Assembly (NCBI GenBank): GCA_027315115.1
Contig: DAHUYQ010000028.1
Span: 1-64,000, forward strand
Direction: 5' to 3'
DNA: 64,000 bases
Source of the DNA: Solirubrobacterales bacterium
GTDB taxonomy: Bacteria > Actinomycetota > Thermoleophilia > Solirubrobacterales > Solirubrobacteraceae
Shown piece after piece: positions 35,301-42,504 of this stretch; within the stretch, counting starts at the first letter, position 1; each line of letters starts with the position of its first letter. The translations under genes were made by a program, and so were the position numbers. Below the pieces are notes generated by a model. That model saw only the letters and a program-made list of their open reading frames with translations, ran no database searches and was not told the DNA's origin.

Positions 35301-36062
35301 GCGGTCGCCGGCGATCACGCGCACGTCGACGAAGAACAGCGGGCGGTGCTGGACGCTGAGACCGCCGCGAAGCTCGACGTCCTGGACCATCGACCTGTCG
35401 AGCCTGGGCTCCATCACGCCCTCTCCACGCTCACGCGAGACGAGGCGCTCACGATGTCTGTAGAGACGCCTGGCGTGCCGCTCGAACCCGATCGATGCGG
35501 GCGTCATCGCAAGCTGCACGAATGCCGGCCCGCCGCTTGCCGCGAGGGTGCGCAGCAGACGGTTCATGAACGGCTCTCGCTCGTGCTCGAAGCGGTCGAT
35601 CGCCTTCACCCTGTTGATGAAGAGCTGCTCCTTCTTCAGGCGCAGGACCGCCGGCGGCGGGCCGACCCGTGCGACGGAGGACTGCAGGCGGCAGTTGGGG
35701 TAGGCGGCGCGAAGGGCCGCGAGCACCATCTTCTGGGAGCCCACCGGGCAGCAGACCGCAAGCCATGCCTGATCGGCGATGTGAGCCTCCAGCGCGATCG
35801 AGGGCTGGCCCCTGAGCAGGCGCCTCCACCAGCGCGCCAGCATCCGCTTGTGCAGCATCTCGAATGCCGCGACGATCGCCTCCGCGCTTGCATCCTCGCC
35901 GCGATAGGGGACGACGCGGAGCCGCACGTACCGCCGGCCCCGCCTACGCAGCGCGCGACCGCAGAGCACCGCGAGGCCGAGCCCCAGCACGCTCACAGCC
36001 GCCGGGAGCAGCATCCACTGCACTCGCGACAGCCCAGACAGCGATGCTCCGGCGGGAATCAC
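32346..36062 (-). CDS. Fusion: conjugative ATPase (TraG/VirB4-like) plus replication-relaxation domain
   Basis: 1238 residues. A membrane segment at about 14-36; an unassigned domain (about 45-330); an ATPase with P-loop GTVEQGKT (375-382), the TraG-like VILLDPKGD (400-408) and Walker B TVALKVDEAP (626-635); an Arg/Pro-rich linker (about 770-880); then a winged-helix (LDVKDLQLLVTLAIFRHVLS, 890-945) and a replication-relaxation-like domain (about 1060-1235; GSLVEVERFE, CAAHAWQAKLARYEHFLAGW). Separate ATPase and relaxation proteins also exist nearby, so this looks like both partners in one chain. Role in DNA mobilisation is inferred. GTG start at 36062, without SD; an internal ATG at 36014 is an alternative. 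Confidence 0.8.
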   Translation of the reverse strand: MIPAGASLSGLSRVQWMLLPAAVSVLGLGLAVLCGRALRRRGRRYVRLRVVPYRGEDASAEAIVAAFEMLHKRMLARWWRRLLRGQPSIALEAHIADQAWLAVCCPVGSQKMVLAALRAAYPNCRLQSSVARVGPPPAVLRLKKEQLFINRVKAIDRFEHEREPFMNRLLRTLAASGGPAFVQLAMTPASIGFERHARRLYRHRERLVSRERGEGVMEPRLDRSMVQDVELRGGLSVQHRPLFFVDVRVIAGDRASCERIASTLRAEVAENRLVERGTTIRHGLLGMYSERVMRGEGNPLRDTRKGVFASTELAAMWHLPSLDFLSVPLSRSPIPVAPAPAAIMRPADGVGTLRDSQGPVSIHPALRRQNTAVVGTVEQGKTSYLVASMIEDLARSNCAVILLDPKGDAAEAALSNVPEQRICTLLDFAHPTCGFNPLAVDAPADVIADYVVAALKTLFSDADIRASSDRYLRNAIIAVLAYDRDSTLWDAARLLSVGPDGYAYRARVGARVREMPELKEISDFFTAELSAQLADARSTTTAKLDAPVNKLARLLNSPSIKRVLLNDSLRVDFEQVIQEQHVLVVKGALGSMGAGNTTVLMQLLVGMLDAALARQQDHLDPQHRATVALKVDEAPLVLNRGFAETMALKRSAGLETVACWQVNAQWVEREVRDQLDALFAHRVYFATASVKDARDSASLMMAQFSDVVRPRIERISALGHPDARLHLPKHHAIASWSTPSGRQPPFVAQTLPLSVDPERIAWHAERQRQRGGQYLSDLSSRHWAAAVHADAVPADASQEPHGVAERAPSRQAETDAGKTRSERSERSGEASRPPGREPATGPAARRTALPPLPETAAASYRELALLDRSSSVRRVARAAADARVPAPGKLDVKDLQLLVTLAIFRHVLSTQLHRRHAGSNALTGTQRRLKKLADGGLIERVQFHARDGGGAPMCCSITQAGREALAARLPQDRIQEASLRLSGSEDASTTLSAVRRELRVAGWALALERALGGGPLRWVGADGAALSPPRATRGESAAPIGPAGLRLPDGRAPHNFLRAEPDGSLVEVERFETVRPCVRLELAGARSASGSEGGDLLVELDDRCAAHAWQAKLARYEHFLAGWSLHTRRYGSQGVIPAVVFICRDRSRARECARQADRQLLASRAYAGEQPERWEYTGRQRILFVAERDVHEGLLGGYAVPSIPPHLAAVAVAAGSHERVLETRCIATLLGCDSGETP

Positions 36063-36174
36063 GCTGGCAAATCCGACCGGGGACGCCCAAACGGGACGAT
36101 GAAGACGCCCGTCTGCCGCCCAACGGCTACCGCGGGGCTACGCCTAGCGGCCGCGCTCGACCGTCAGCGCGCTC

Positions 36175-37167
36175 TCAGAGCGGGCGCGCGGCCCGCTCCA
36201 CAGCGCGGCCGCGATCGGTGAGGTGCCATTCGTTGCAGGCGCCGTGGCGCTGCCCGGCGCCTGTGTTGCCGAGCAGCTCGAGGCGCTCCAGGCGAGCCAG
36301 CAGCTTGGACATCTGGCCCTGGTCGGCGATCCCGGCCCCATCCGCCACCTCACGGTTGCTCGCGCCGGGATGCTCGCCGACGAAGGAGAGCACGCGCATC
36401 GTCCTGTACGTCAGGCGCATGTCGATGCCGCCGAGCGGGTCCTTGCGCGACTGCGGCTTGCGCCGGCGTCCTTTGGGCCCCGGCCGGGAGAGCTCTTCGC
36501 CGGCGGCTCTGCTGCCCTTGTAGGGCAGGACGATCAAGCTCATCAGAGGACCGAGCAGGTTGACCAGTGGAGCATGGCTGCGTTCCAGCAGTCGCGTGTG
36601 GAGCACCGTCAGAGCTGCGCCTACGACGCCTTCGACGGCGATATCGCCGGCCTGCCCCTTTCGGGACCGCGAGCCCCGCTGTGCCGCCGGCTCCCCGTCT
36701 GCCACGACTCGCTTGAGCCGCTCGATCACCCTCGCGCGGCTTTCGAGCACCCGCGGCCCCGCGCCGAGCGCGTCCACGATGCATATGCGTGCCAACGCGG
36801 GCTGATCGTCCATGAAGCTCAGGATCGCGAGCAGGCCCGCGCGCACTGCGTCGCGCCAGTTCGACTGCTCCGCGTAGGCCTCGCTCGCCAGGGCGCCGAT
36901 CCGCTCTACGGCCTCGTCGAAGACGGCCAGGAAGCAGTCTTCGCGGTCCTCGAAGAGGTCGTAGAAGGTCTTGCGCGAGACCTTCGCCCTGGTGATCACC
37001 TGCGCCACGGTGAGATGCGAGTACCCGACTTCCTCGACCACGTCGACGGTCGCACCGAGCAGGCGTCCTCGCTGGATCTCCGCCACCTGGACGCGCGGCA
37101 TCGTCCGCGGGCCAGGCCGCAGCCGCTGCACCGCCCCGGTCCTGCCGGTCTGCGCTATCGAAGCCAT
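36175..37167 (-). CDS. TetR-family regulator with C-terminal winged helix
   Basis: 330 residues with two DNA-binding modules. The TetR helix-turn-helix is at about 45-70 (LTVAQVITRAKVSRKTFYDLFEDRED), with the usual ligand domain to about 225. The last 90 residues are a MarR-like winged helix (GASNREVADGAGIADQGQMS, LLARLERLELLGNTG). The ligand is unknown. It starts the minus-strand block that ends at ssb and may control it. A 21-bp inverted repeat upstream (37217-37237) is a natural autoregulatory operator. ATG at 37167. Confidence 0.85.
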   Translation of the reverse strand: MASIAQTGRTGAVQRLRPGPRTMPRVQVAEIQRGRLLGATVDVVEEVGYSHLTVAQVITRAKVSRKTFYDLFEDREDCFLAVFDEAVERIGALASEAYAEQSNWRDAVRAGLLAILSFMDDQPALARICIVDALGAGPRVLESRARVIERLKRVVADGEPAAQRGSRSRKGQAGDIAVEGVVGAALTVLHTRLLERSHAPLVNLLGPLMSLIVLPYKGSRAAGEELSRPGPKGRRRKPQSRKDPLGGIDMRLTYRTMRVLSFVGEHPGASNREVADGAGIADQGQMSKLLARLERLELLGNTGAGQRHGACNEWHLTDRGRAVERAARPL

Positions 37168-37657
37168 CTGAGTCGCTCTGCCTTCTCGCCTTGTGTGTGG
37201 TTTTGGGTTTCAGATCTCAGGGAAGTTCATTCCCTGACCATGTTGCATAGCTCGGCACAGCAGACGCCGAGCATGTTGCGTGCTCTTGCATAGCTTTGCC
37301 GGTCAAGCGCTCCGAGTCGAGTCGTGTCTCCAACTCAGGGGGCAGGCGTACCGGCTTTTGGCTCTCTAGAGCGCGAAAATGGCTTGACTGCAAGCAACCG
37401 TCGGCATGGCGCGCGCGGTGGAGGGCTCACTCTGCTCGTCGACTGCGAGCAGCAGTTGACCTTTCAACCAGTGAACTTACCGAAAGGACAATGTCACTTT
37501 TCCAGCCAGAGGACCGCGGGCGTGACGAACCGCGGGCGTGTGGCGGTGACGCGCGAGGCGGTGGTCGAAGGACGAAGCGGCCTCGCCGAAGCAGCCGCGG
37601 CGCAGGGCCACAGCGCGGCTGCCGAGCCACGCTGCGGCCGCGCCCGGCATCAGTCAA
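37168..37657. other. Intergenic region between TetR gene and tRNA-Glu
   Basis: 490 bp with no convincing gene and lower G+C than the flanks. It carries the TetR-type operator, the direct repeat TTGCATAGCT (37243-37252 and 37286-37295), CTCGGC/GCCGAG inverted arms between those copies, and two copies of ACCGCGGGCGTG (37513 and 37529, 16-bp period). These could be control or recombination sites at the edge of the accessory block. Confidence 0.45.
37217..37237. promoter_or_regulatory. TetR-type operator
   Basis: TCAGGGAA, spacer GTTCA, TTCCCTGA: perfect 8-bp arms, 50 bp upstream of the TetR-wHTH start. Size and position fit TetR autoregulation. Confidence 0.65.
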
Positions 37658-37730
37658 TACCGCCAACGGGATTCGAACCCGTGTTACCGCCGTGAGAGGG
37701 CGGCGTCCTAGTCCCCTAGACGATGGCGGC
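37658..37730 (-). tRNA. tRNA-Glu(CTC)
   Basis: 73-nt cloverleaf on the minus strand: acceptor GCCGCCA/TGGCGGT (with a G-U first pair typical of tRNA-Glu), anticodon stem CCGCC/GGCGG with loop CTCTCAC giving anticodon CTC, T-arm ACGGGTTCGAATCCCGT, discriminator A. No encoded CCA. Its 3' end faces the accessory block. Confidence 0.96.
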
Positions 37731-37866
37731 GCGCAGTCCGACCACTGAGGCTATCAAAGCGCGCCGGCAGGACCCTCTCCCGAGGGTCGGCGGCGGCGAG
37801 CTGCGGGCAGGGTCTCACGAGCAGGGAGTCGCGGCGCTTCCCGTGCGATACTGTCGAGCCCAGCCA

Positions 37867-38362
<496 letters not shown>

Positions 38363-39226
38363 ATGCAGCTTCATAGGTACAAGACCCCTGCAGCCAGCAC
38401 CGAGGAGACGAGAGGCACGCGTGTGCTTGGCCGCGGATGGCGGCGAGCGACGATACTGACCGCGACCGCTCTGACGGTCGCGGCGGCCCCCGTGGCCATC
38501 GCCGCGGGCGCCCACGCCAATCACGACGCTCATGCCGCCAGCCTGGGCGACAAAGCGCCGCTGAGGGGCGCGATCCACAATCCGGCAGCCGGCGCCTTCT
38601 TCCGGACGACCGGGATCTTCGCCAACTTCAATAGCTGGACCATGCGCGTCCAGAACGTCGGCAGCGGCGGGGCGGCCGTCTTCGGCTGCAAAGCGGGCAG
38701 CAACGGCTCGGCGTGCCTGACCGCCGAAAACAACAACGGCGGGCTTGCGTTCTCCTTCGCCGGCAACGGCAGCAGCGGCGGCAAGATCCTGCTGACCAAC
38801 TCGACCGCATCACCGTTCACGACCAACGCGCACGGCGAAGCGACCGGCCTGAACGCCAACTACCTGCAGGGCAAGACGGCCAGCGATTTCCTCCCGGCCA
38901 CCGGGACCGCGGCCAATTCGACCCAGCTCGGCGGCAAGCCGGCAACCGAATACGCGACCAATGGCCAGCTCCTCTACGCCGACGTCGCGGGCGGCAAGAT
39001 CGTCAACGACCGCGGCGCCAGCACGGTCACGCCATCGGGCGAAGACTTCATCGTCGCCTTCAACGCCACCGATGTGAGCAAGTGCGCCTACACGGTCTCC
39101 CCGACCGGCGCGGCGCTCACCAGCGAACAGCTCGCCGTGGAACCGACCGCGGGCCACACCAACGAGGTGACCGTGAACGTGCCCAAAGGCTTCACAGCCG
39201 GGTTCGATCTGCAGGTGATCTGCTGA
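38363..39226 (+). CDS. Secreted protein of unknown function
   Basis: 287 residues. The N-terminus has a basic region (RGWRRA) and a hydrophobic signal peptide (about 25-46) ending AIAAGAHA. The mature part is Gly/Asn/Ser-rich and likely all-beta (GGAAVFGCKAGSNGSACLTAE). Two copies of a short motif, NANYLQGKTASDFL and NSTQLGGKPATEY, occur at about 175-215; related NAxxLxGKxAxxF repeats occur in secreted actinobacterial proteins. Start set by AGGAGG 7 nt before the ATG at 38363. No enzymatic motif seen. Confidence 0.72.
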   Translation: MQLHRYKTPAASTEETRGTRVLGRGWRRATILTATALTVAAAPVAIAAGAHANHDAHAASLGDKAPLRGAIHNPAAGAFFRTTGIFANFNSWTMRVQNVGSGGAAVFGCKAGSNGSACLTAENNNGGLAFSFAGNGSSGGKILLTNSTASPFTTNAHGEATGLNANYLQGKTASDFLPATGTAANSTQLGGKPATEYATNGQLLYADVAGGKIVNDRGASTVTPSGEDFIVAFNATDVSKCAYTVSPTGAALTSEQLAVEPTAGHTNEVTVNVPKGFTAGFDLQVIC

Positions 39227-39303
39227 GCGCGTGAAGGCCAGCGGGTGGGCCGCCGTGCGGCGACGCCCACCCGCTCCGCCGCGGTCTGCAAGGATGCGCC
39301 CGC

Positions 39304-40896
39304 GTGTCGGGCAAAGGGGATCGCACCGGGGATGACGTCGGCTTGCGCGAGGACCTCGCGGAGCTGCTCAGACGCCGTGAGCTGACCGAGGACGCCGCCC
39401 GCACCGCCGCTGTGCAGCAGCGCCACGCGAGCGGCTCCCGGACCACGCGCGAGAACATCGCCGCGCTCGTGGACCCGGGCTCCTTCGTCGAGTACGGACG
39501 CTTCGCGATCGCCGCCCAGCGGCTGCGACGCGACGTCGACGAGCTGATCGAGCGCACGCCCGCCGACGGCCTGATCGCCGGCACCGCGACGATCAACGAG
39601 GATCTGTTCGGACGGCGGAGCGCCTGCGCCGTGCTCGCCTACGACTACACGGTGCTCGCGGGCACCCAGGGCGCGCTCGGCCACCGCAAGAAGGACCGGC
39701 TCTTCGAGCTGATCGAGCGGCTGCGACTGCCGACGGTGTTCTTCGCGGAGGGCGGCGGCGGACGCCCGGGCGACAGCGACTTCCCCGTCGTCTCCGCGCT
39801 GGACGTGCGTGCCTTCGCGCTGTGGGCGGGCCTCTCCGGGGTGGTGCCGCGGATCGCGGTCGTCAATGGCCGCTGCTTCGCGGGGAACGCGATGATCGCC
39901 GGCTGCTCGGACCTGATCATCGCGACCGAGAGCTCCTCGATAGGGATGGGAGGCCCGGCGATGATCGCCGGCGGCGGCCTTGGCGACGTCGAGCCGGACC
40001 AGGTCGGCCCGGTGAGCATCCAGGCCCCAAACGGCGTCATCGACCTGCTGGTCAAGGACGAGCACGAGGCGACCCTCGCGGCCAGGAAGCTGGTCGGCTA
40101 CTTCCAGGGCGAGCTGGCAGGCGCACGCGCCGGCGACCAGGACGCTCTGCGCGATGCGGTGCCCGAGCGCGACCGCCGCGCCTACGACGTCAGGCCGATC
40201 GTGCGCACGCTCTGCGACGAGGACAGCATCACCTTGCTGCGCGAGCGCTTCGCGCCGGAGATGGTGACCGCGCTCGGTCGCCTGGAGGGCCGGCCGGTCG
40301 GGGTGATCGCCAACAACACCACCCACATGGCGGGCGCGATCACCAGCGACGCCGCGGACAAGGCCGCGCGGTTCCTGCAGCTCTGCGATGCCTTCGAGCT
40401 GCCGGTGATCTCGCTGATAGACACACCCGGGATCATGGTCGGCCCGAAGGCCGAGGAGACCGCGCTCGTGCGTCACGCCTCGCGGCTGATGATCGCGGGG
40501 GCGTCGCTGCGCGTGCCGCTGGTCGCCGTGATCCTGCGCCGCGCCTACGGGCTCGGCGCGCAGGCGATGGCCGGCGGCGGCATGCACGAGCCGCTGCTGA
40601 GCCTCGCCTGGCCCGGGGCCCACCTCGGCCCGATGGGCCTGGAGGGCGCAGTCCGGCTGGCGCTGCGCAAGGAGCTGGCGCAGATTGCCGACGAGCAGGA
40701 GCGCGAGCGGCGCGTCCAGGAGCTGACCGCGGCTGCGCAGGGCAACGCCAAGGCCTTGAACGCCGCCAGCCTGTTCGAGATCGACGACGTCGTCGATCCT
40801 GCTCAGACGCGGGGGATCCTCGCCGCCACCCTGTCCGCGGCCGCGGCCCATCCTCGACCGCGCGATCCGAGGCCGCGCATCGTGGACAGTTGGTGA
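39304..40896 (+). CDS. Acyl-CoA carboxylase beta subunit-like carboxyltransferase
   Basis: 530 residues, biotin-dependent carboxyltransferase with both crotonase-fold halves. N-terminal half: RENIAALVDPGSFVEYG and a CoA-binding region to about 260; C-terminal half: PVGVIANNTTHMAGAI, LIDTPGIMVGPKAEE and RRAYGLGAQAMAGGG. The usual family has acetyl-, propionyl- or geranyl-CoA substrates; which applies cannot be told, and the divergent sequence leaves the substrate open. No biotin carboxylase or biotin carrier gene is adjacent. GTG start at 39304 with AAGGA upstream. Confidence 0.88.
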   Translation: MSGKGDRTGDDVGLREDLAELLRRRELTEDAARTAAVQQRHASGSRTTRENIAALVDPGSFVEYGRFAIAAQRLRRDVDELIERTPADGLIAGTATINEDLFGRRSACAVLAYDYTVLAGTQGALGHRKKDRLFELIERLRLPTVFFAEGGGGRPGDSDFPVVSALDVRAFALWAGLSGVVPRIAVVNGRCFAGNAMIAGCSDLIIATESSSIGMGGPAMIAGGGLGDVEPDQVGPVSIQAPNGVIDLLVKDEHEATLAARKLVGYFQGELAGARAGDQDALRDAVPERDRRAYDVRPIVRTLCDEDSITLLRERFAPEMVTALGRLEGRPVGVIANNTTHMAGAITSDAADKAARFLQLCDAFELPVISLIDTPGIMVGPKAEETALVRHASRLMIAGASLRVPLVAVILRRAYGLGAQAMAGGGMHEPLLSLAWPGAHLGPMGLEGAVRLALRKELAQIADEQERERRVQELTAAAQGNAKALNAASLFEIDDVVDPAQTRGILAATLSAAAAHPRPRDPRPRIVDSW

Positions 40897-41049
40897 GCGG
40901 CGCCGCCACGCCCTGACAGGCTTTCTGCGCCGGCCCCGTGCGTGTCACCGCACGAACCTACACTTCGATGCAGATTGCGGCCGTCGATGAGACAGAGGCT
41001 CGGTTGGAAAGGCGGCGCTCGCAGAGCGCGCTGGCGCCGAGCGGCGGCC

Positions 41050-41802
41050 GTGATCGAGCCGCCGACCGCGCATCGGCTGGACGAACCCAGGATCGAGTGG
41101 CGCAGGCTGTTCGCCGAGGCTTTCGGAACCTTCCTGCTGGTGCTGGCTGCCGCGGGACCGGTCGTCGTCGAACACGTCAGCGGCGGCGCGATCGGTCGAG
41201 TGGCCGCCGTCACCGCGCCCGGTCTGATGGTGATGGCGATCATCCTCTTCATGGGCGGGGTCTCGGGCGCTCACCTGAACCCGATCGTGACGATCGGGTT
41301 CACGCTGCGAGCCGACTTCCCCTGGCGCCGGGTGCCCGGCTACCTGGTCATGCAGCTACTGGGAGCCACGCTCGCATGCCTCTTCCTGCGCGGCGTCTTC
41401 GGCGACGTGGCGCAGCTCGGGGCGACGTCACCCGGCAAGGGCATCGCCGGCTGGCAGGCGATGTTGATCGAGCTGGTGCTGAGCGCCGGCCTGGTCAGCA
41501 CGATCCTCGGCACCTCTTCCAGAGCGCAGAACATCGGAGCGCTCTCCGCGATCGCCATCGGCGGCTACATCGCCCTCGCGGGCCTGTGGTCGAGCCCGAT
41601 CAGCGGCGCGTCGATGAACCCGGCGCGCTCGTTTGGCCCCGACCTCGCCCGCGCGGACTTCTCGAGCTTCTGGATCTATCTCGCCGGCCCGCTGGCCGGG
41701 ATGCTCGTCGCGGTCGGCGCCGCCTGGATCCTGCGCGGGCCGGGCGGCGGCGCGGCCGCGGCGGCGAGGGGAAGGCTGCAAGAACGGCTGCGCGAGATTT
41801 GA
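41050..41802 (+). CDS. MIP-family channel (aquaporin/glycerol facilitator)
   Basis: About 250 residues with six membrane helices. The two pore half-helices carry SGAHLNPIVTIGF (NPI instead of NPA/NPV) and SGASMNPARSFGPDL (NPA followed by the aquaporin-type Arg). The small Arg-containing filter suggests water rather than glycerol, but the altered first NPA makes this uncertain. The frame is open to 40942; the GTG at 41050 puts the start just ahead of the first helix (LFAEAFGTFLLVLA), while an ATG at 40987 is also possible. No good SD for either. Confidence 0.85.
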   Translation: MIEPPTAHRLDEPRIEWRRLFAEAFGTFLLVLAAAGPVVVEHVSGGAIGRVAAVTAPGLMVMAIILFMGGVSGAHLNPIVTIGFTLRADFPWRRVPGYLVMQLLGATLACLFLRGVFGDVAQLGATSPGKGIAGWQAMLIELVLSAGLVSTILGTSSRAQNIGALSAIAIGGYIALAGLWSSPISGASMNPARSFGPDLARADFSSFWIYLAGPLAGMLVAVGAAWILRGPGGGAAAAARGRLQERLREI

Positions 41803-41866
41803 GCGGCTGCGCGAGCGGCATGCGCCCGCGCGAAACGGCAGGTGGCCCCAACGCGGCGAGCCGAGA

Positions 41867-41900
41867 CAAAAGAGACCGCCGGCCTGAAGCCGGCGGTCTC
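41867..41900 (-). terminator. Intrinsic terminator of the LPFTG-protein gene
   Basis: Perfect 12-bp stem GAGACCGCCGGC (41872-41883) with GCCGGCGGTCTC (41889-41900) and a 5-nt loop; on the minus strand it is followed by TTTTGTC. It lies 29 bp after the stop of the LPFTG gene and may also stop the convergent aquaporin transcript. Confidence 0.85.
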
Positions 41901-41929
41901 GGGCACGACGTCGCTTCGGTGCTGCGCAG

Positions 41930-42376
41930 CTAGCGGCCGATGCCGTGACGCTCGCGCCGACGGACGGCGCGCAGCGAGATGCCGCCGCCGATGATCAGCA
42001 GCATGCCCATGCCCACCACCCAGCGGAGGTCGAGGCCCGTGAAGGGCAGTTTCGCCGCGGCCGCCGGAGCGGTGACGGCTTCGTTGGCCGGTTCAGTTTC
42101 TGCTTTGGGAGTCGTTTCTTCTTTGGCCGGGGCTACTTCTTTTTCTTCTTTAGAAGGAGCGACCTTTTTTTCTTCTTTGGGCTTTTCCGGTTTCTGGCTG
42201 TAGCCGGTTTCGGTGCTGCTCGTCGTCGTGGCCGTCGTTTCGGCGGCCAGCACTGGCATCGCCGAGAACGCGATCACGGCGAGCGAGAGCGACAGGGCCG
42301 CGATGAGGAAGCGCAGCCCTCGGCGTGCGCCGCCACGCCTTGGCCTGTCGAGGGGCCTGACTTCGTTCGAGGTCAT
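41930..42376 (-). CDS. Small LPXTG-type cell-surface protein (LPFTG sorting signal)
   Basis: 148 residues. Signal peptide at about 20-44 (ending MPVLAAE), a Thr/Ser-rich stretch, a charged Lys/Glu/Pro/Ala-rich repeat (KEEKKVAPSKEEKEVAPAKE), then the sorting motif LPFTG, a membrane helix (WVVGMGMLLIIGGGISL) and a basic tail RAVRRRERHGIGR: a complete sortase substrate. No sortase gene is in the window. The Lys/Glu tract is written with AAA and GAA codons, unlike the surrounding GC-rich genes. GGGAGGT precedes the ATG at 42376. Function probably structural or cell-wall spacing; unknown. Confidence 0.82.
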   Translation of the reverse strand: MTSNEVRPLDRPRRGGARRGLRFLIAALSLSLAVIAFSAMPVLAAETTATTTSSTETGYSQKPEKPKEEKKVAPSKEEKEVAPAKEETTPKAETEPANEAVTAPAAAAKLPFTGLDLRWVVGMGMLLIIGGGISLRAVRRRERHGIGR

Positions 42377-42504
42377 GTACTACCTCCCACAGTGTCGGGT
42401 TGGTGCCGATGATCGAAGGCCCGAGCGGGCCCTCCTCATGCGAACCTGCTCATTGCGCAGCAAAGTGTACGCGGAAACTCATACGGAAGTTCGTTGCGGG
42501 CCGC

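Noticed and set aside
26600-37730. tRNA-Glu 3' end as an attachment site for the block
   Set aside because: No direct repeat of the tRNA 3' part was seen at the other end of the block, and no integrase was found; the idea remains only as a question in the findings.
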